From Stentor roeselii (taxonomy: Eukaryota; Ciliophora; Heterotrichea; Heterotrichida; Stentoridae), in the NCBI GenBank assembly GCA_006503475.1, contig RSEH01000070.1:1-64000 (forward strand): DNA of 64,000 nucleotides, read 5' to 3'. The translations under genes and the position numbers were made by a program. Below, one piece after another: positions 48,944 to 58,166 of the stretch; position 1 is the first letter of the stretch; each line of letters starts with the position of its first letter. The notes beneath the pieces were generated by a model that was given only the letters and a program-made list of their open reading frames with translations, was not told the origin of the DNA and made no database searches.

Positions 48944-50017
48944 TTATGCTGTTTTTTCTCTAACAGTCGTGAATTTCCTGAACTTTCTTTGAATTACTCG
49001 GGCAGCGTTATTCCTAGTTTTAAATTCCTTAAAGAACTCTAAACTTCTCGGGGAAAACGACTCGTCCATGTCCTGAACCTCCAGAGCTCTAAGAGGTTCA
49101 ATTTCCTTGTGAAAGACTTCAAGTCTTGACTCAAGTAAGTCTATTTTATTCTGAATATTTTCAAGTGTTTCATCAACATAGCTTCTATCATGAACAGGGC
49201 TGACACTTTGAGGGAACATGGGTTTTAATCGATCGCCAGTGATAAACCTGCATCGAGTACTTCCTTGATTAAGTCCAGGAGTGTATCTTTCCCTTCCAGT
49301 ATATTTCTGTATAAAAGGCAGTTTTTTACTTTCGAAACTAACAACTTTCTCTTCCTCATTTTTTTCATTTTTTTCAATTTTTTCCTTTTTTTCCCTGAAA
49401 ATCCTCAAATCCCTTCCACTACCAACACTTTTTCCATCATTCCCAATTTTTTTCTCTACTTTTTTCAAAGATCCTTTAATAAAATCCGTTAATTTTGCAG
49501 AACCAGGAGTTTCACTAGCGACATTCAAAGATTTTTCAAAGTTTTCAAATGCTTCTTTAAAGTTTTTCAAATTAGAAAATTCGTTGGCGAGACTATGATA
49601 AGCCATGGCGAGGGTCATTTTTAACTTGCAAGAATTTTGGTCTCCTGTTTTGAGTAAATCGACGGCGTCTTGAGAGAATTTTAATGCAAGGTTGTGGTTT
49701 CCCATGTCAGAGTGAAGAGATGAAATGTTTAAAAAGGTCCCTGCGAGACCTACAGGCTCAACTGAGTAGTTTTTTCTGAGATATGCTGAACTTTCGAACT
49801 GTTTTAAAGCTTCTTTCGGCTTTTTCACCCATTTGTAGTAACAGCCCAGGTTGTTCAGTGTCACCATGTGAAGGTCTATTAAGGATTTGTGGGACGCTAG
49901 AAGTTTACTTGCCTTTTGAAGTAAGTTAAAGGCGCTGAAGGGGTTTCCGAGTTTTAGAAATTTCATCGCTTGGATGTTCCATGATGTGACTATTTCGCTT
50001 ACTTCTCCTTTTTTCAT
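48944..50017 (-). CDS. TPR protein with C-terminal IQ motif
   Basis: 357 residues. About five TPR hairpins occupy residues 8-185 (NLGCYYKWVKKPKEALKQF, LNISSLHSDMGNHNLALKFS, YHSLANEFSNLKNFKEAFENF), followed by a charged linker and, near the C-terminus, an IQ motif (RNNAARVIQRKFRKF, about 336-350) that should bind calmodulin or a centrin. Stentor-type ciliates are rich in centrins, so a cortical or basal-body adaptor is plausible but inferred. Confidence 0.75.
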   Translation of the reverse strand: MKKGEVSEIVTSWNIQAMKFLKLGNPFSAFNLLQKASKLLASHKSLIDLHMVTLNNLGCYYKWVKKPKEALKQFESSAYLRKNYSVEPVGLAGTFLNISSLHSDMGNHNLALKFSQDAVDLLKTGDQNSCKLKMTLAMAYHSLANEFSNLKNFKEAFENFEKSLNVASETPGSAKLTDFIKGSLKKVEKKIGNDGKSVGSGRDLRIFREKKEKIEKNEKNEEEKVVSFESKKLPFIQKYTGRERYTPGLNQGSTRCRFITGDRLKPMFPQSVSPVHDRSYVDETLENIQNKIDLLESRLEVFHKEIEPLRALEVQDMDESFSPRSLEFFKEFKTRNNAARVIQRKFRKFTTVREKTA

Positions 50018-50069
50018 GAGGAGGTTTATGGGAGATTTAATGACTGGAAATAAGAAAAATTCTTATAAC

Positions 50070-50290
50070 TGAAAGGTTGAAATCCTTGAATAGACTTAAA
50101 GGTTAATAATTGAAGACTTTTGAAATCCTTGAATAGACTTAAAAGTTAAAATTGAAGACTTTTGAAATCCTCGAATAGACTTAAAAGTTAAAATTGAAGA
50201 CTTTTGAAATCCTCGAATAGACTTAAAAGTTAAAATTGAAGACTCTTGAAATCCTCAAATAGACTTAAAATCTAATAACTTGAATACTTC
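50070..50290. repeat. 42-bp minisatellite, about five copies
   Basis: Tandem copies built on GAAGACTTTTGAAATCCT followed by AATAGACTTAAAAGTTAAAATT. The word TGAAGA recurs at 50111, 50153, 50195 and 50237, giving an exact period of 42. The first copy is one base shorter and the last is degenerate. It fills the gap between CAND1 (stop side) and the TPR-IQ gene (start side), so it may lie in the promoter of the latter. Confidence 0.9.
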
Positions 50291-50297
50291 TAATTAC

Positions 50298-53200
50298 CTA
50301 AATAAAAAATAAGCTCTCTTTTTGTGACTTTATCGTGTTCAAGATTCCACTTAATTCTGAAATTCCAGCAACATACGCCATGAACTCTCTGAACTGAGCA
50401 GAACTTTCCGTTTCAATTTGAGTTTCAATTTTTTCAACACATCTCAATGCAGACCTAAGCAAGTCATTAGCTCTTTCAACTTCCTGTTTTTGATTAAGTA
50501 ACTTGTAGTTTTTTTCAACATTTTTCTTGATATGCGAAACAATTGTATTCAAGTTTCCAGTAACAGCTCCGGCAGCCCAGTTGATTAATTTTGATAAAAG
50601 CTGATGACAAAGCATTTGGACTTCATCAGAAGTATCATCAAGTCCATGAATAACATGTTCAAGGGTCTTATTAGCTTCAATCTTTTCAGGTAAATTGTCA
50701 ATAATGGTCTCAAGTGTGCTAAAAGCCGCTTTTCTGATGGGCAGCCCATCATCAGTGATATGTGTGAAAGCTCCTAAGTCAACTTTTCTAATAAGGTCCG
50801 GTTTGATCACAGTCTCCAGATATATCTTTTCACAGAGATTTCCGAAGTTATGTTTGACTGAAACTGCTGAAATGTGAGCGATTGAATTTATCGACACTAA
50901 ACAAGCACGTTTTAAATGAACGTCAGGAACTGAAAGGGTTTCGATTAGAATTGGAAGGACTTGTTCCATGTAATCGGAGTAATTATGGACTTTTTGATGA
51001 ACTATGTATTTTATCGAGGATACCATTGTGATCTTCGTGTTCACTGAACCGCTGTGGATCTTTTGGATTATTGACTGGATTAGAGAGTCTGGTGATACTG
51101 ATACTAACTTACCCAGGCACTCTGATGAGATGTTTCGCACGTTTTCATCGGCTCTTTCCGCGTTTTCGAAGATTACTGGAAGGATATGACCGATGTAAGG
51201 GGACATGTGCTCGGATTTGTGTGAGATTACTTCTTCGATTGAGTTTAAAAGAAGGTATCGGTGCTCTTCTGAAGAGAACTTTTCGAATATCACTGGGAGG
51301 AATACTTGAAGGTTACCAACCGCTACTTGACCTAATGCAATACTAGCACAAATTTTTGTATCTTCAACTTTACTATTGAAAAGTTCTGTTATTTCTTGAC
51401 ATAAACCTCTCTGCAAGCTTAAATCATGATGAATTCCTATTTGACCAATGCAAAGTACTGAAAAATTGCAAATATCAGTTTGGCTGTTTAAATTTCTTCT
51501 GAAATCTTGTAAAGCTGAAGACAAGTAATCATTACCAGCAGCTAAACATATAACCGCAGTGCACTGTGCAGTGATTTCCAAAGCTTTTCGTGAAGGATTC
51601 AACTTATGCTTGAAATCTTCAATCATTTTATTAGCAGGATACCCTAAACACCTGATAATAGACCGATAAGCATTAGTAAGACTAGTAAGAGTAGCACCCT
51701 GAATAAGAGAAGAAAGAGCAAGACTATTCATCGCTTTCAAGATATTCGCAAGAGTATCAGGAGCGACATTAACCCCTTTTTGCACAAAAACATCAACAAT
51801 GTTCAAAGCACCCTGTGCCAAGTTGAGGTCATTTTCAGTGATCAAAGAAGGAGTTTCAAGTAAGATCAACTGATAAGACTGCTCAGAAAGCACAAAAGCT
51901 TTTCCAACAGCGATGATAGTCTCAAGTGTTGAGAGTTTCAAAGACCTGAGGGCTTTTTTAAGGAGATTCTGCAACTCGTCACATAAAGTCTTAAGAGTTT
52001 GGCTGTGAACTTGAGGAAGTTGTTGACTTTGACTGAGTTTCATCCAAGCTTTTAGACAAGAAAGTCGGGTTACTTCATTTTTCAGTCTTTCAGTGATTAG
52101 GTCAATGGCTCGAGCGACTTCATCTGGTTTTAACTGAGAATGAGCAACAGATAAAATAACAGAAGTGCTGTAGATACTTGCTTGTTTCACTTCTTGGTCA
52201 ATGTCAGTGAAGCTCAGCTTGTTAAGCACTAAAGGAAACACAGTCTGAATGAATTTAAGCTCGTTGGGTAAGGACTTGACAATGTTTCCTACAAGTTTAA
52301 GTGCTTCAGTCGTGACTTTATAGTAACTGTCGTTTATTGCTTTGCCGATCTGGTCATTGATCAAGTAAGCCAGGCAAGAGTTTCGATTATCATGAGTCCT
52401 AAAGAGTCTTCGACAAATGATCAGGGTGTTAATCCTGAGGTTTGCATTAGTCTGGTCTTCTAGATTTCGGATTAACCCGTCTTTGATAGCTTCCAGGTTT
52501 TCAATGATTGAACTTGGGAAAGTCAATGAAAGATCTACAACGAAATTCGTCACTGCCTGTCGAGTTCTGATGCTTTTTTCTTTCAACTCTTTTCCTATCT
52601 CTTGAACTATCTTCGGAAGCAGGTCTTGGAACACGTCTGCTGAAGACCGAGTCCTGATAAGCACTGGCAAGTCTTCACTCTGCAAGTTTTCTTCACTTCC
52701 AATCATCACTGATTTGATCAACGTTGAAAAAGTGCGAAAAACGTCAAGTTTCACGTTTTCTTCTCGGTCTTTAAACCCCTTCACCAGGGTGTTAACGATG
52801 TCAGTGTAATGAGAACTCATGATTTCTGGGCGACTTTTGATAATCGCGTCTAAAACATTTAAAGCTGCTCTTCTAATCTTCCATGAAGAGTCATCAGCAG
52901 GGTTGCCATAGTCGCTATCATCGTCACTTCCCCAGTCATCATCTTCAGAAGGCTGTTCTTCAATATCAATAAAGTTAGGGTCATAAGAAGCCAATCCAAG
53001 TACAAGTGAAACAATTCGATTAGAATAATCCAAAATATCTTTCGCACATCTCCTTACAAGACTTTCAACAGAATTCAAACAAGTTTCAATAAGTTCATAA
53101 TCAGTTTCAATAGTCGCACTATCCAAGTCAAGTCCACTGGTATCACAAAAGCTAAGAAGAATATCAAACAAAACCCTTAAATTCGAGGAAAGTTTTTCTC

Positions 53201-53924
53201 CAACATTTTTCGAAATAGCACCCAAAGCCTGTACATAAGAATAAGTATCTTTTTTCTGTCCTCTTCTCGAAATGGTCTGAATGATGCTAGAAACTAAATT
53301 TTGCAGTTGACTCGAAGGCAAGATCAAAGAAACAGACCCGATGCAGTTCGTCGCTTTTTTCCTTATCGAGCTTTTCGTACTAAGCAGCAAGGCCATGACG
53401 CCATTGACGAGCTCTGCCCTGTCAGTATTACTGTGAAGTGTTCCTTGGAACTTACGGTTCAAGTCAGTCAAAATTTCAAGTGCTTCTTCAGCGACGCTTT
53501 GATTTTTGGATAAAATGCTCTGCTGAAGAATGGGCAACATCGTCGAACAGACCACCTGAGACGAAGAGTCTGAGACGTCAGCGATGAGACCTTTCAGACA
53601 AGTCGCGTAAATGTCTCGGAATTCGTCTTTGCCTGACCTGAGACAGTCTCCTAACTTGCTGATCACTTCGGAAACTTGTGAGTCTTGAAGCTTTGTTATG
53701 ATCTTTTTTATTGATCGCACTGCGTTTCCTTGCACGTCGGTGCTTTGGTCGTCAAGCTGAGTCAGGAAGACTGAACAGATCTGCTTCACAAGACCTGACT
53801 CGATCGGCTCTTGGTCTTTCAGAAGCTCTGCGCATAGGTCGTTCGCTGCCATGAACCGCTTGTCTGGGTCGTAGTCTTTTGCCTCTTTTAGAAGATTTTC
53901 TACTCGGGCCTTCACTGTGGACAT
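50298..53924 (-). CDS. CAND1: CAND1 (cullin-associated NEDD8-dissociated protein, TIP120)
   Basis: Substrate-receptor exchange factor that wraps around unneddylated cullin-RBX1. The 1208-residue HEAT-repeat protein matches animal CAND1 (1230) in length and in landmarks: N-terminus with DKRFMAANDL, a negatively charged loop near 320-345 (EDDDWGSDDDSDYG) followed by SWKIRRAALNVLDAI, and the C-terminal block starting LIRKVDLGAFTHITDDGLPIRKAAF. HEAT repeats run through the whole chain. It implies a cullin-RING ligase system, in line with the RING proteins nearby. The start is TATAAAATG-type. Upstream sequence is C/A-rich in its direction. Confidence 0.92.
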   Translation of the reverse strand: MSTVKARVENLLKEAKDYDPDKRFMAANDLCAELLKDQEPIESGLVKQICSVFLTQLDDQSTDVQGNAVRSIKKIITKLQDSQVSEVISKLGDCLRSGKDEFRDIYATCLKGLIADVSDSSSQVVCSTMLPILQQSILSKNQSVAEEALEILTDLNRKFQGTLHSNTDRAELVNGVMALLLSTKSSIRKKATNCIGSVSLILPSSQLQNLVSSIIQTISRRGQKKDTYSYVQALGAISKNVGEKLSSNLRVLFDILLSFCDTSGLDLDSATIETDYELIETCLNSVESLVRRCAKDILDYSNRIVSLVLGLASYDPNFIDIEEQPSEDDDWGSDDDSDYGNPADDSSWKIRRAALNVLDAIIKSRPEIMSSHYTDIVNTLVKGFKDREENVKLDVFRTFSTLIKSVMIGSEENLQSEDLPVLIRTRSSADVFQDLLPKIVQEIGKELKEKSIRTRQAVTNFVVDLSLTFPSSIIENLEAIKDGLIRNLEDQTNANLRINTLIICRRLFRTHDNRNSCLAYLINDQIGKAINDSYYKVTTEALKLVGNIVKSLPNELKFIQTVFPLVLNKLSFTDIDQEVKQASIYSTSVILSVAHSQLKPDEVARAIDLITERLKNEVTRLSCLKAWMKLSQSQQLPQVHSQTLKTLCDELQNLLKKALRSLKLSTLETIIAVGKAFVLSEQSYQLILLETPSLITENDLNLAQGALNIVDVFVQKGVNVAPDTLANILKAMNSLALSSLIQGATLTSLTNAYRSIIRCLGYPANKMIEDFKHKLNPSRKALEITAQCTAVICLAAGNDYLSSALQDFRRNLNSQTDICNFSVLCIGQIGIHHDLSLQRGLCQEITELFNSKVEDTKICASIALGQVAVGNLQVFLPVIFEKFSSEEHRYLLLNSIEEVISHKSEHMSPYIGHILPVIFENAERADENVRNISSECLGKLVSVSPDSLIQSIIQKIHSGSVNTKITMVSSIKYIVHQKVHNYSDYMEQVLPILIETLSVPDVHLKRACLVSINSIAHISAVSVKHNFGNLCEKIYLETVIKPDLIRKVDLGAFTHITDDGLPIRKAAFSTLETIIDNLPEKIEANKTLEHVIHGLDDTSDEVQMLCHQLLSKLINWAAGAVTGNLNTIVSHIKKNVEKNYKLLNQKQEVERANDLLRSALRCVEKIETQIETESSAQFREFMAYVAGISELSGILNTIKSQKESLFFI

Positions 53925-54429
53925 TTTTATAGGTGGAAGAAAGAAAAGGATTTTTTAGAGGATTGGAAGGATTTTTTTTGTTTTTGGTTTGGAAAAGGAA
54001 TTTTGGGGAATTTGGAAATTTGATGATTTCGCGTTTTGAGGTTTTTTTGGATTTTTGATAAGGGACTTTTGGAGATTTGATCTGACTTGGAAAGTTGAGT
54101 ATTTAAATCATTTTTACCTGGAGAAATATGGATCGCTTCGATATCAAATTAATTTATTATAATGCAATAGTAATTATCTTATTTTTGAAAAAGATTAAAG
54201 AACTTTAAATAATTCGTCAATTTTGAGAAAAATCTGAGGACTGAGAGATTTTAAGATTATCAAAATTTATTGATTTCCTGATTTTAAATAAATTCTATAT
54301 TCGATCAAAATCTATCTATGTAAAAGATTTAAATACATTTTTTGTCTTTTAACTCTTATTTTAATCGATTATTCAAAATTATATAAACCTGTTGCATTTT
54401 CTTTCATAGTAACTCCCCAAAATCAATGT
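53925..54429. promoter_or_regulatory. Divergent promoter region between CAND1 and the receptor gene
   Basis: 505 bases. The 140 bases next to CAND1 are G/T-rich on the plus strand (C/A-rich in CAND1's direction); the rest is AT-rich. AATTATATAAACC about 40 bases before the receptor start is a TATA-like element. A five-codon upstream frame overlaps the receptor ATG (see the separate entry). Confidence 0.45.
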
Positions 54430-54443
54430 ATGGATTCATATAA
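54426..54443 (+). promoter_or_regulatory. Five-codon upstream reading frame overlapping the receptor start
   Basis: ATG at 54426 reads M-Y-G-F-I then TAA (54441-54443), out of frame with the receptor ATG at 54430. The next receptor-frame ATG (54445) begins one base after this stop and directly opens the signal peptide, so ribosomes could reinitiate there. Confidence 0.4.
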
Positions 54444-57400
54444 AATGCTAATCTGCTTGCTAATAGCGGTTATAGTTGACTCCTCACTTATACAAATCGG
54501 TCTTGTGACTTCGCAGTACACTCTCCCATCAGTAAGAGAAGAGCTGGACAAAAACTTAAACGGTATCCTGAATGAAGTGAAACAGACTCTTAACTCTAAA
54601 GACCAAATCCAAGTGATATGGGAAGAAATCGACTTAATAATATCAACTGATGAGTCGAAATGGCGAATACCTGAAAAAATAGAGTTTAGTAAAGCACAGG
54701 TGATTCTAGATGCTGCGAATCTTGTTCGATACTCGAATTATTTAGCCGGCATCTCTGTGGAGAAAAACTTATTGCATATAGTTCTGAGTCGAGCAATTAA
54801 CACCCTGGAAGACGAAACTTCATATTCTAGTACTTTATATGCGGAAACCACTTACGTCACTCAAGCCTTCGCCATGTTGGACCTGGTGCAATTCTATGGT
54901 TGGCGCAATGTTGGACTTATTAACAATAAAAACTCTAACAATCAACAGATGGCCAAGACTATCAAGAACAATGTTAGGGATCCTGTTCAGGTCAAGGATC
55001 AAGTCATTTTTGATGATGAACAGTTTATTAGTACTAATGAGGTTATCTCCAGACTTAAAAGTACTACGAAAGACTCAGGCGCTAGGGTCATTGTTGTTAT
55101 GACTAAGGCTACTCTTGCAGCTCAGATTTTAAGGGCTGCTGATAAAAGCATTATGGGAGGTGTTGGATATGCCTGGCTACTGTCTTCTGATTCTTTGGAG
55201 GATTTTGGAAATATATTAAAAAATGCAGTTATTGGGATGAATGATGAGGATCTTGGAGTAGTAAAAAGTGGAGCAATAGGTTTAAGACCAGTCGATTTTT
55301 ATGGGCAAAAAGATAATCTACTTCTAAGTTATGTGCAAGTTTTAACTTTGATTTTACAAGCCTATTCGAAATTAATTAATCCTCAAGCCCAGGATATTCG
55401 AAAGTACTTTATTTCGAACCCTAAAACCCCAAATTTACCTTATCCCTTAAATTTCGACAAAAATGGCATAAAGCAAGTGAAATATGAAATAATCAACATC
55501 AGAAACTTCGCTGAATTCAAAGTAGGAGAATGGGATCCAGTGACAAAAAAAATTTTTCTTTACCCATCAACAAAAATAATCTGGCCAGGTTTTTCATTCA
55601 TATCCCCAAACGACACAGTTCCAATAATCCAATTAGGTCTTCTATACCCAGGCCACGACAACGAAGGAAACACTTTAAATCTCGGAACTGAGATCCTAAA
55701 CGGTTTCGACCTAGCAGTAGAAACCATAAACAAAGACCCAAACCTTTTATCAGGTTACATGATAGAAGGTATCCACATCGACACATTCCTTCTTCCGTCT
55801 CTTGCGAAAACAAAGCTTAAAAGTTTATCAACTTTCAACATCATCGGTTTCGTCGGTCCTCATTCTTTGGAACTTTGTGAAAGCTACGCGAATAATGAAG
55901 CAATTTCAGATGATGCGAAGCCGATGATTACTTATCTCGGGTCTTCTACTTTGTTGACTGACTCGAATAATTATCCATATCTTCTGCAAATGGTTCAACC
56001 TGATGGCCTTCAAGCGGTGGCCTTGACTTTGTTTATTCAGCTTCAAGGATGGAAAAAAATCGCTGTTTTGTATACGGATGATGAATTTGGACTTGGAGTT
56101 TTTACTAGTTTTCAGGCAAATATTGGAACACTTGATGTGACTGTGGAAAATGATGAAAAATACCAGGTTATTAGATATCAAGTTGATGAATTTGGAAAGA
56201 TTAGTCAGAAAACTAAAGATTCAGTCGATGAGGCGCTAACTGAAATTGTTAGACAACAGTTGAAAGTTATTCTTTATCTTGGGAACCCGAAACTTGGACT
56301 TGAAATTGCCAAAACAGGCTTCAAAAAAGAACTTCACGGAGATGAATATGCCTGGATCGGCACATCATGGCTAAGCGATTCAATCCTAAGCGATCTAGAC
56401 ACAACATACAAATCTTCAAAATCCGACATCTTAAAAGTCCTTCGAGGTTCAATCGGTCTCAGTTCTCGCTACGCCCAAAACGACATCGGAAAGGCCTTTT
56501 CCTCAGAATACTCTGAAAAATTCTACGAAAACTACACCGCAGCAAGTATGTTGACATACGACTCAGTTCTTACCTTTGCGAACGTTATAAATGGCATTGT
56601 TAGTCGAGGTGATGACTTTAATATAGGGAAAGACCTGACGAATAGCATCAGATCTTCGGATTTGACAGGCGCAAGTGGAAAGATAAAGTTTTCTGAAGGG
56701 AATAACGGAAGGAGCGCTTATGGGTATAACATTGTTAATTATCAGGATGGGGAAGCCCTTGATGTGCTTGAATATGACCCGTCGAATCCTAATTTGTTTA
56801 CTGTTATCAATAATAGAAGCATTTTTTGGGGAGATCGGGCATCTTCTGCTCCGGATTCTTCTTGGCCTAGTAGCTATGACTGCCCGTTTGCTAAACATAT
56901 GTCGAAATCATCGCCTCGAGGATTAGCAATCATTATTTCTATTGGATCTTTTTTGTTTTTGCTTACTTTGATTTTGAGTTTTTTTTCTTATAAGAAGTGG
57001 AAGCAAATAGAAATCGTGCCAATTACTTCAACAGTAGTCAGAAGCTGGAAAGACACTTTAGTCCAAGCCCAAATCGCAATAGAATTTTTCCAATTCGTCG
57101 CAATCGCTCCAAATTTCTCATCCCTCGAAATCGTGATAACCGCTGCCTCCAACATATTCATGTTAGACATAATGAAAGTAGCTTCATCAAACAAGAGTGA
57201 TTACTGGATTTTGCTATCCGTTGTCTGCACATTATGCTACATCTGGTTCATACTAGTGATAGTGATAATGCTAAACGGTGAGCACTGGCTAAAAAAGGTT
57301 CCTCTATGCAAGCGAGTTCTCTCACTCCTTAACACCCTCTTCCTTCCCTTCTACGGAAACACATTCTTTCTCCCAGCTCTCGCGATTCTCCTAGACATGT

Positions 57401-58155
57401 TCGTTTGCGACCACCGAGCACAAGGAAAAGACTACGTCTGGCGCGATTGTTACACAAACTGTTGGGAAGGAAAGCACAAAACCTACCTGGTCATGTCGTC
57501 CATCGCAATCATCTGCTACGAACCCATCGCCGCTTATTCTCGACCTCTTTGGCAACAGTCAAGAACAGGCTTAAATCTTAAAATTCAGCCTTTTTTCCTT
57601 CTACTTAAAACCTGTGTGCAAATTTTACTGATCGCTATTGGAAAGTCCTTGCAAAGCACTAGTCAAGTGGCTCATGGAATTGTTTACACGGTGATTATCA
57701 GTGTTTTTACGGGGCTTATCTATAAACTTCAACCTTTTAATTATAATCGATGCAATCTTTGGGAGTTTTCTTCAATGTTGGCTGTCAGTTATCTGTCGTT
57801 TTTAGCGACGCTTTCTCATGCGAAGGACCCGAAGAATATTGGATGGTTTATTGCTTTGATTTTTGGATGGGGGGTCATTTTTTTGGTAAGTGTTCTTGTT
57901 CAGAATAGGAAAATGCCGAATCTTCTTCTTCCTCCTGGAGGCAACCGTGTGCAGAGGAAAATTTATGATATTATCAGTCTTAAAAGCAATAATCCTGCAG
58001 ATCTTGATGAAAGTAATCTCAGTAAAATGCAGGATTATAAAGCGGTTGATGAATCTTCTGCTCAGATCAATCCGCAGATTGATGTGAGTAAAGATCAGGA
58101 TGAACAACAGGAATATATTGAAGTTCATCCTATGATTAAGGAAGATAATAATTAA
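54430..58155 (+). CDS. Receptor with two tandem Venus-flytrap domains and a multi-pass membrane region
   Basis: 1241 residues. A signal peptide (MLICLLIAVIVDSS, after residue 5) leads into two periplasmic-binding-like ligand domains: VFT1 about 20-390 (IQIGLVT, then WRNVGLINNK) and VFT2 about 395-800 (IIQLGLLYPG, GFDLAVETINKDP, WKKIAVLYTDDEFGLGVF, TGASGKIKF, GRSAYGYNIVNYQDG). VFT2 is the more canonical ANF-receptor type. From about 833 follow roughly nine to ten hydrophobic segments, more than the seven of class C GPCRs, with EFFQFVAIAPNF after the first, then a polar cytosolic tail (about 1160-1241). It is probably a chemosensory plasma-membrane receptor. Whether it couples to G proteins or forms a channel is unknown. 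A GABA-B-like pair fused in one chain is one reading. Confidence 0.78.
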   Translation: MDSYKMLICLLIAVIVDSSLIQIGLVTSQYTLPSVREELDKNLNGILNEVKQTLNSKDQIQVIWEEIDLIISTDESKWRIPEKIEFSKAQVILDAANLVRYSNYLAGISVEKNLLHIVLSRAINTLEDETSYSSTLYAETTYVTQAFAMLDLVQFYGWRNVGLINNKNSNNQQMAKTIKNNVRDPVQVKDQVIFDDEQFISTNEVISRLKSTTKDSGARVIVVMTKATLAAQILRAADKSIMGGVGYAWLLSSDSLEDFGNILKNAVIGMNDEDLGVVKSGAIGLRPVDFYGQKDNLLLSYVQVLTLILQAYSKLINPQAQDIRKYFISNPKTPNLPYPLNFDKNGIKQVKYEIINIRNFAEFKVGEWDPVTKKIFLYPSTKIIWPGFSFISPNDTVPIIQLGLLYPGHDNEGNTLNLGTEILNGFDLAVETINKDPNLLSGYMIEGIHIDTFLLPSLAKTKLKSLSTFNIIGFVGPHSLELCESYANNEAISDDAKPMITYLGSSTLLTDSNNYPYLLQMVQPDGLQAVALTLFIQLQGWKKIAVLYTDDEFGLGVFTSFQANIGTLDVTVENDEKYQVIRYQVDEFGKISQKTKDSVDEALTEIVRQQLKVILYLGNPKLGLEIAKTGFKKELHGDEYAWIGTSWLSDSILSDLDTTYKSSKSDILKVLRGSIGLSSRYAQNDIGKAFSSEYSEKFYENYTAASMLTYDSVLTFANVINGIVSRGDDFNIGKDLTNSIRSSDLTGASGKIKFSEGNNGRSAYGYNIVNYQDGEALDVLEYDPSNPNLFTVINNRSIFWGDRASSAPDSSWPSSYDCPFAKHMSKSSPRGLAIIISIGSFLFLLTLILSFFSYKKWKQIEIVPITSTVVRSWKDTLVQAQIAIEFFQFVAIAPNFSSLEIVITAASNIFMLDIMKVASSNKSDYWILLSVVCTLCYIWFILVIVIMLNGEHWLKKVPLCKRVLSLLNTLFLPFYGNTFFLPALAILLDMFVCDHRAQGKDYVWRDCYTNCWEGKHKTYLVMSSIAIICYEPIAAYSRPLWQQSRTGLNLKIQPFFLLLKTCVQILLIAIGKSLQSTSQVAHGIVYTVIISVFTGLIYKLQPFNYNRCNLWEFSSMLAVSYLSFLATLSHAKDPKNIGWFIALIFGWGVIFLVSVLVQNRKMPNLLLPPGGNRVQRKIYDIISLKSNNPADLDESNLSKMQDYKAVDESSAQINPQIDVSKDQDEQQEYIEVHPMIKEDNN

Positions 58156-58166
58156 GGTTTCGATAA

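Noticed and set aside
57893-57910. GTAAGT...CAG of 18 nt in the receptor tail as an intron.
   Set aside because: Length differs from the 15-nt rule, and the encoded residues complete a membrane helix.
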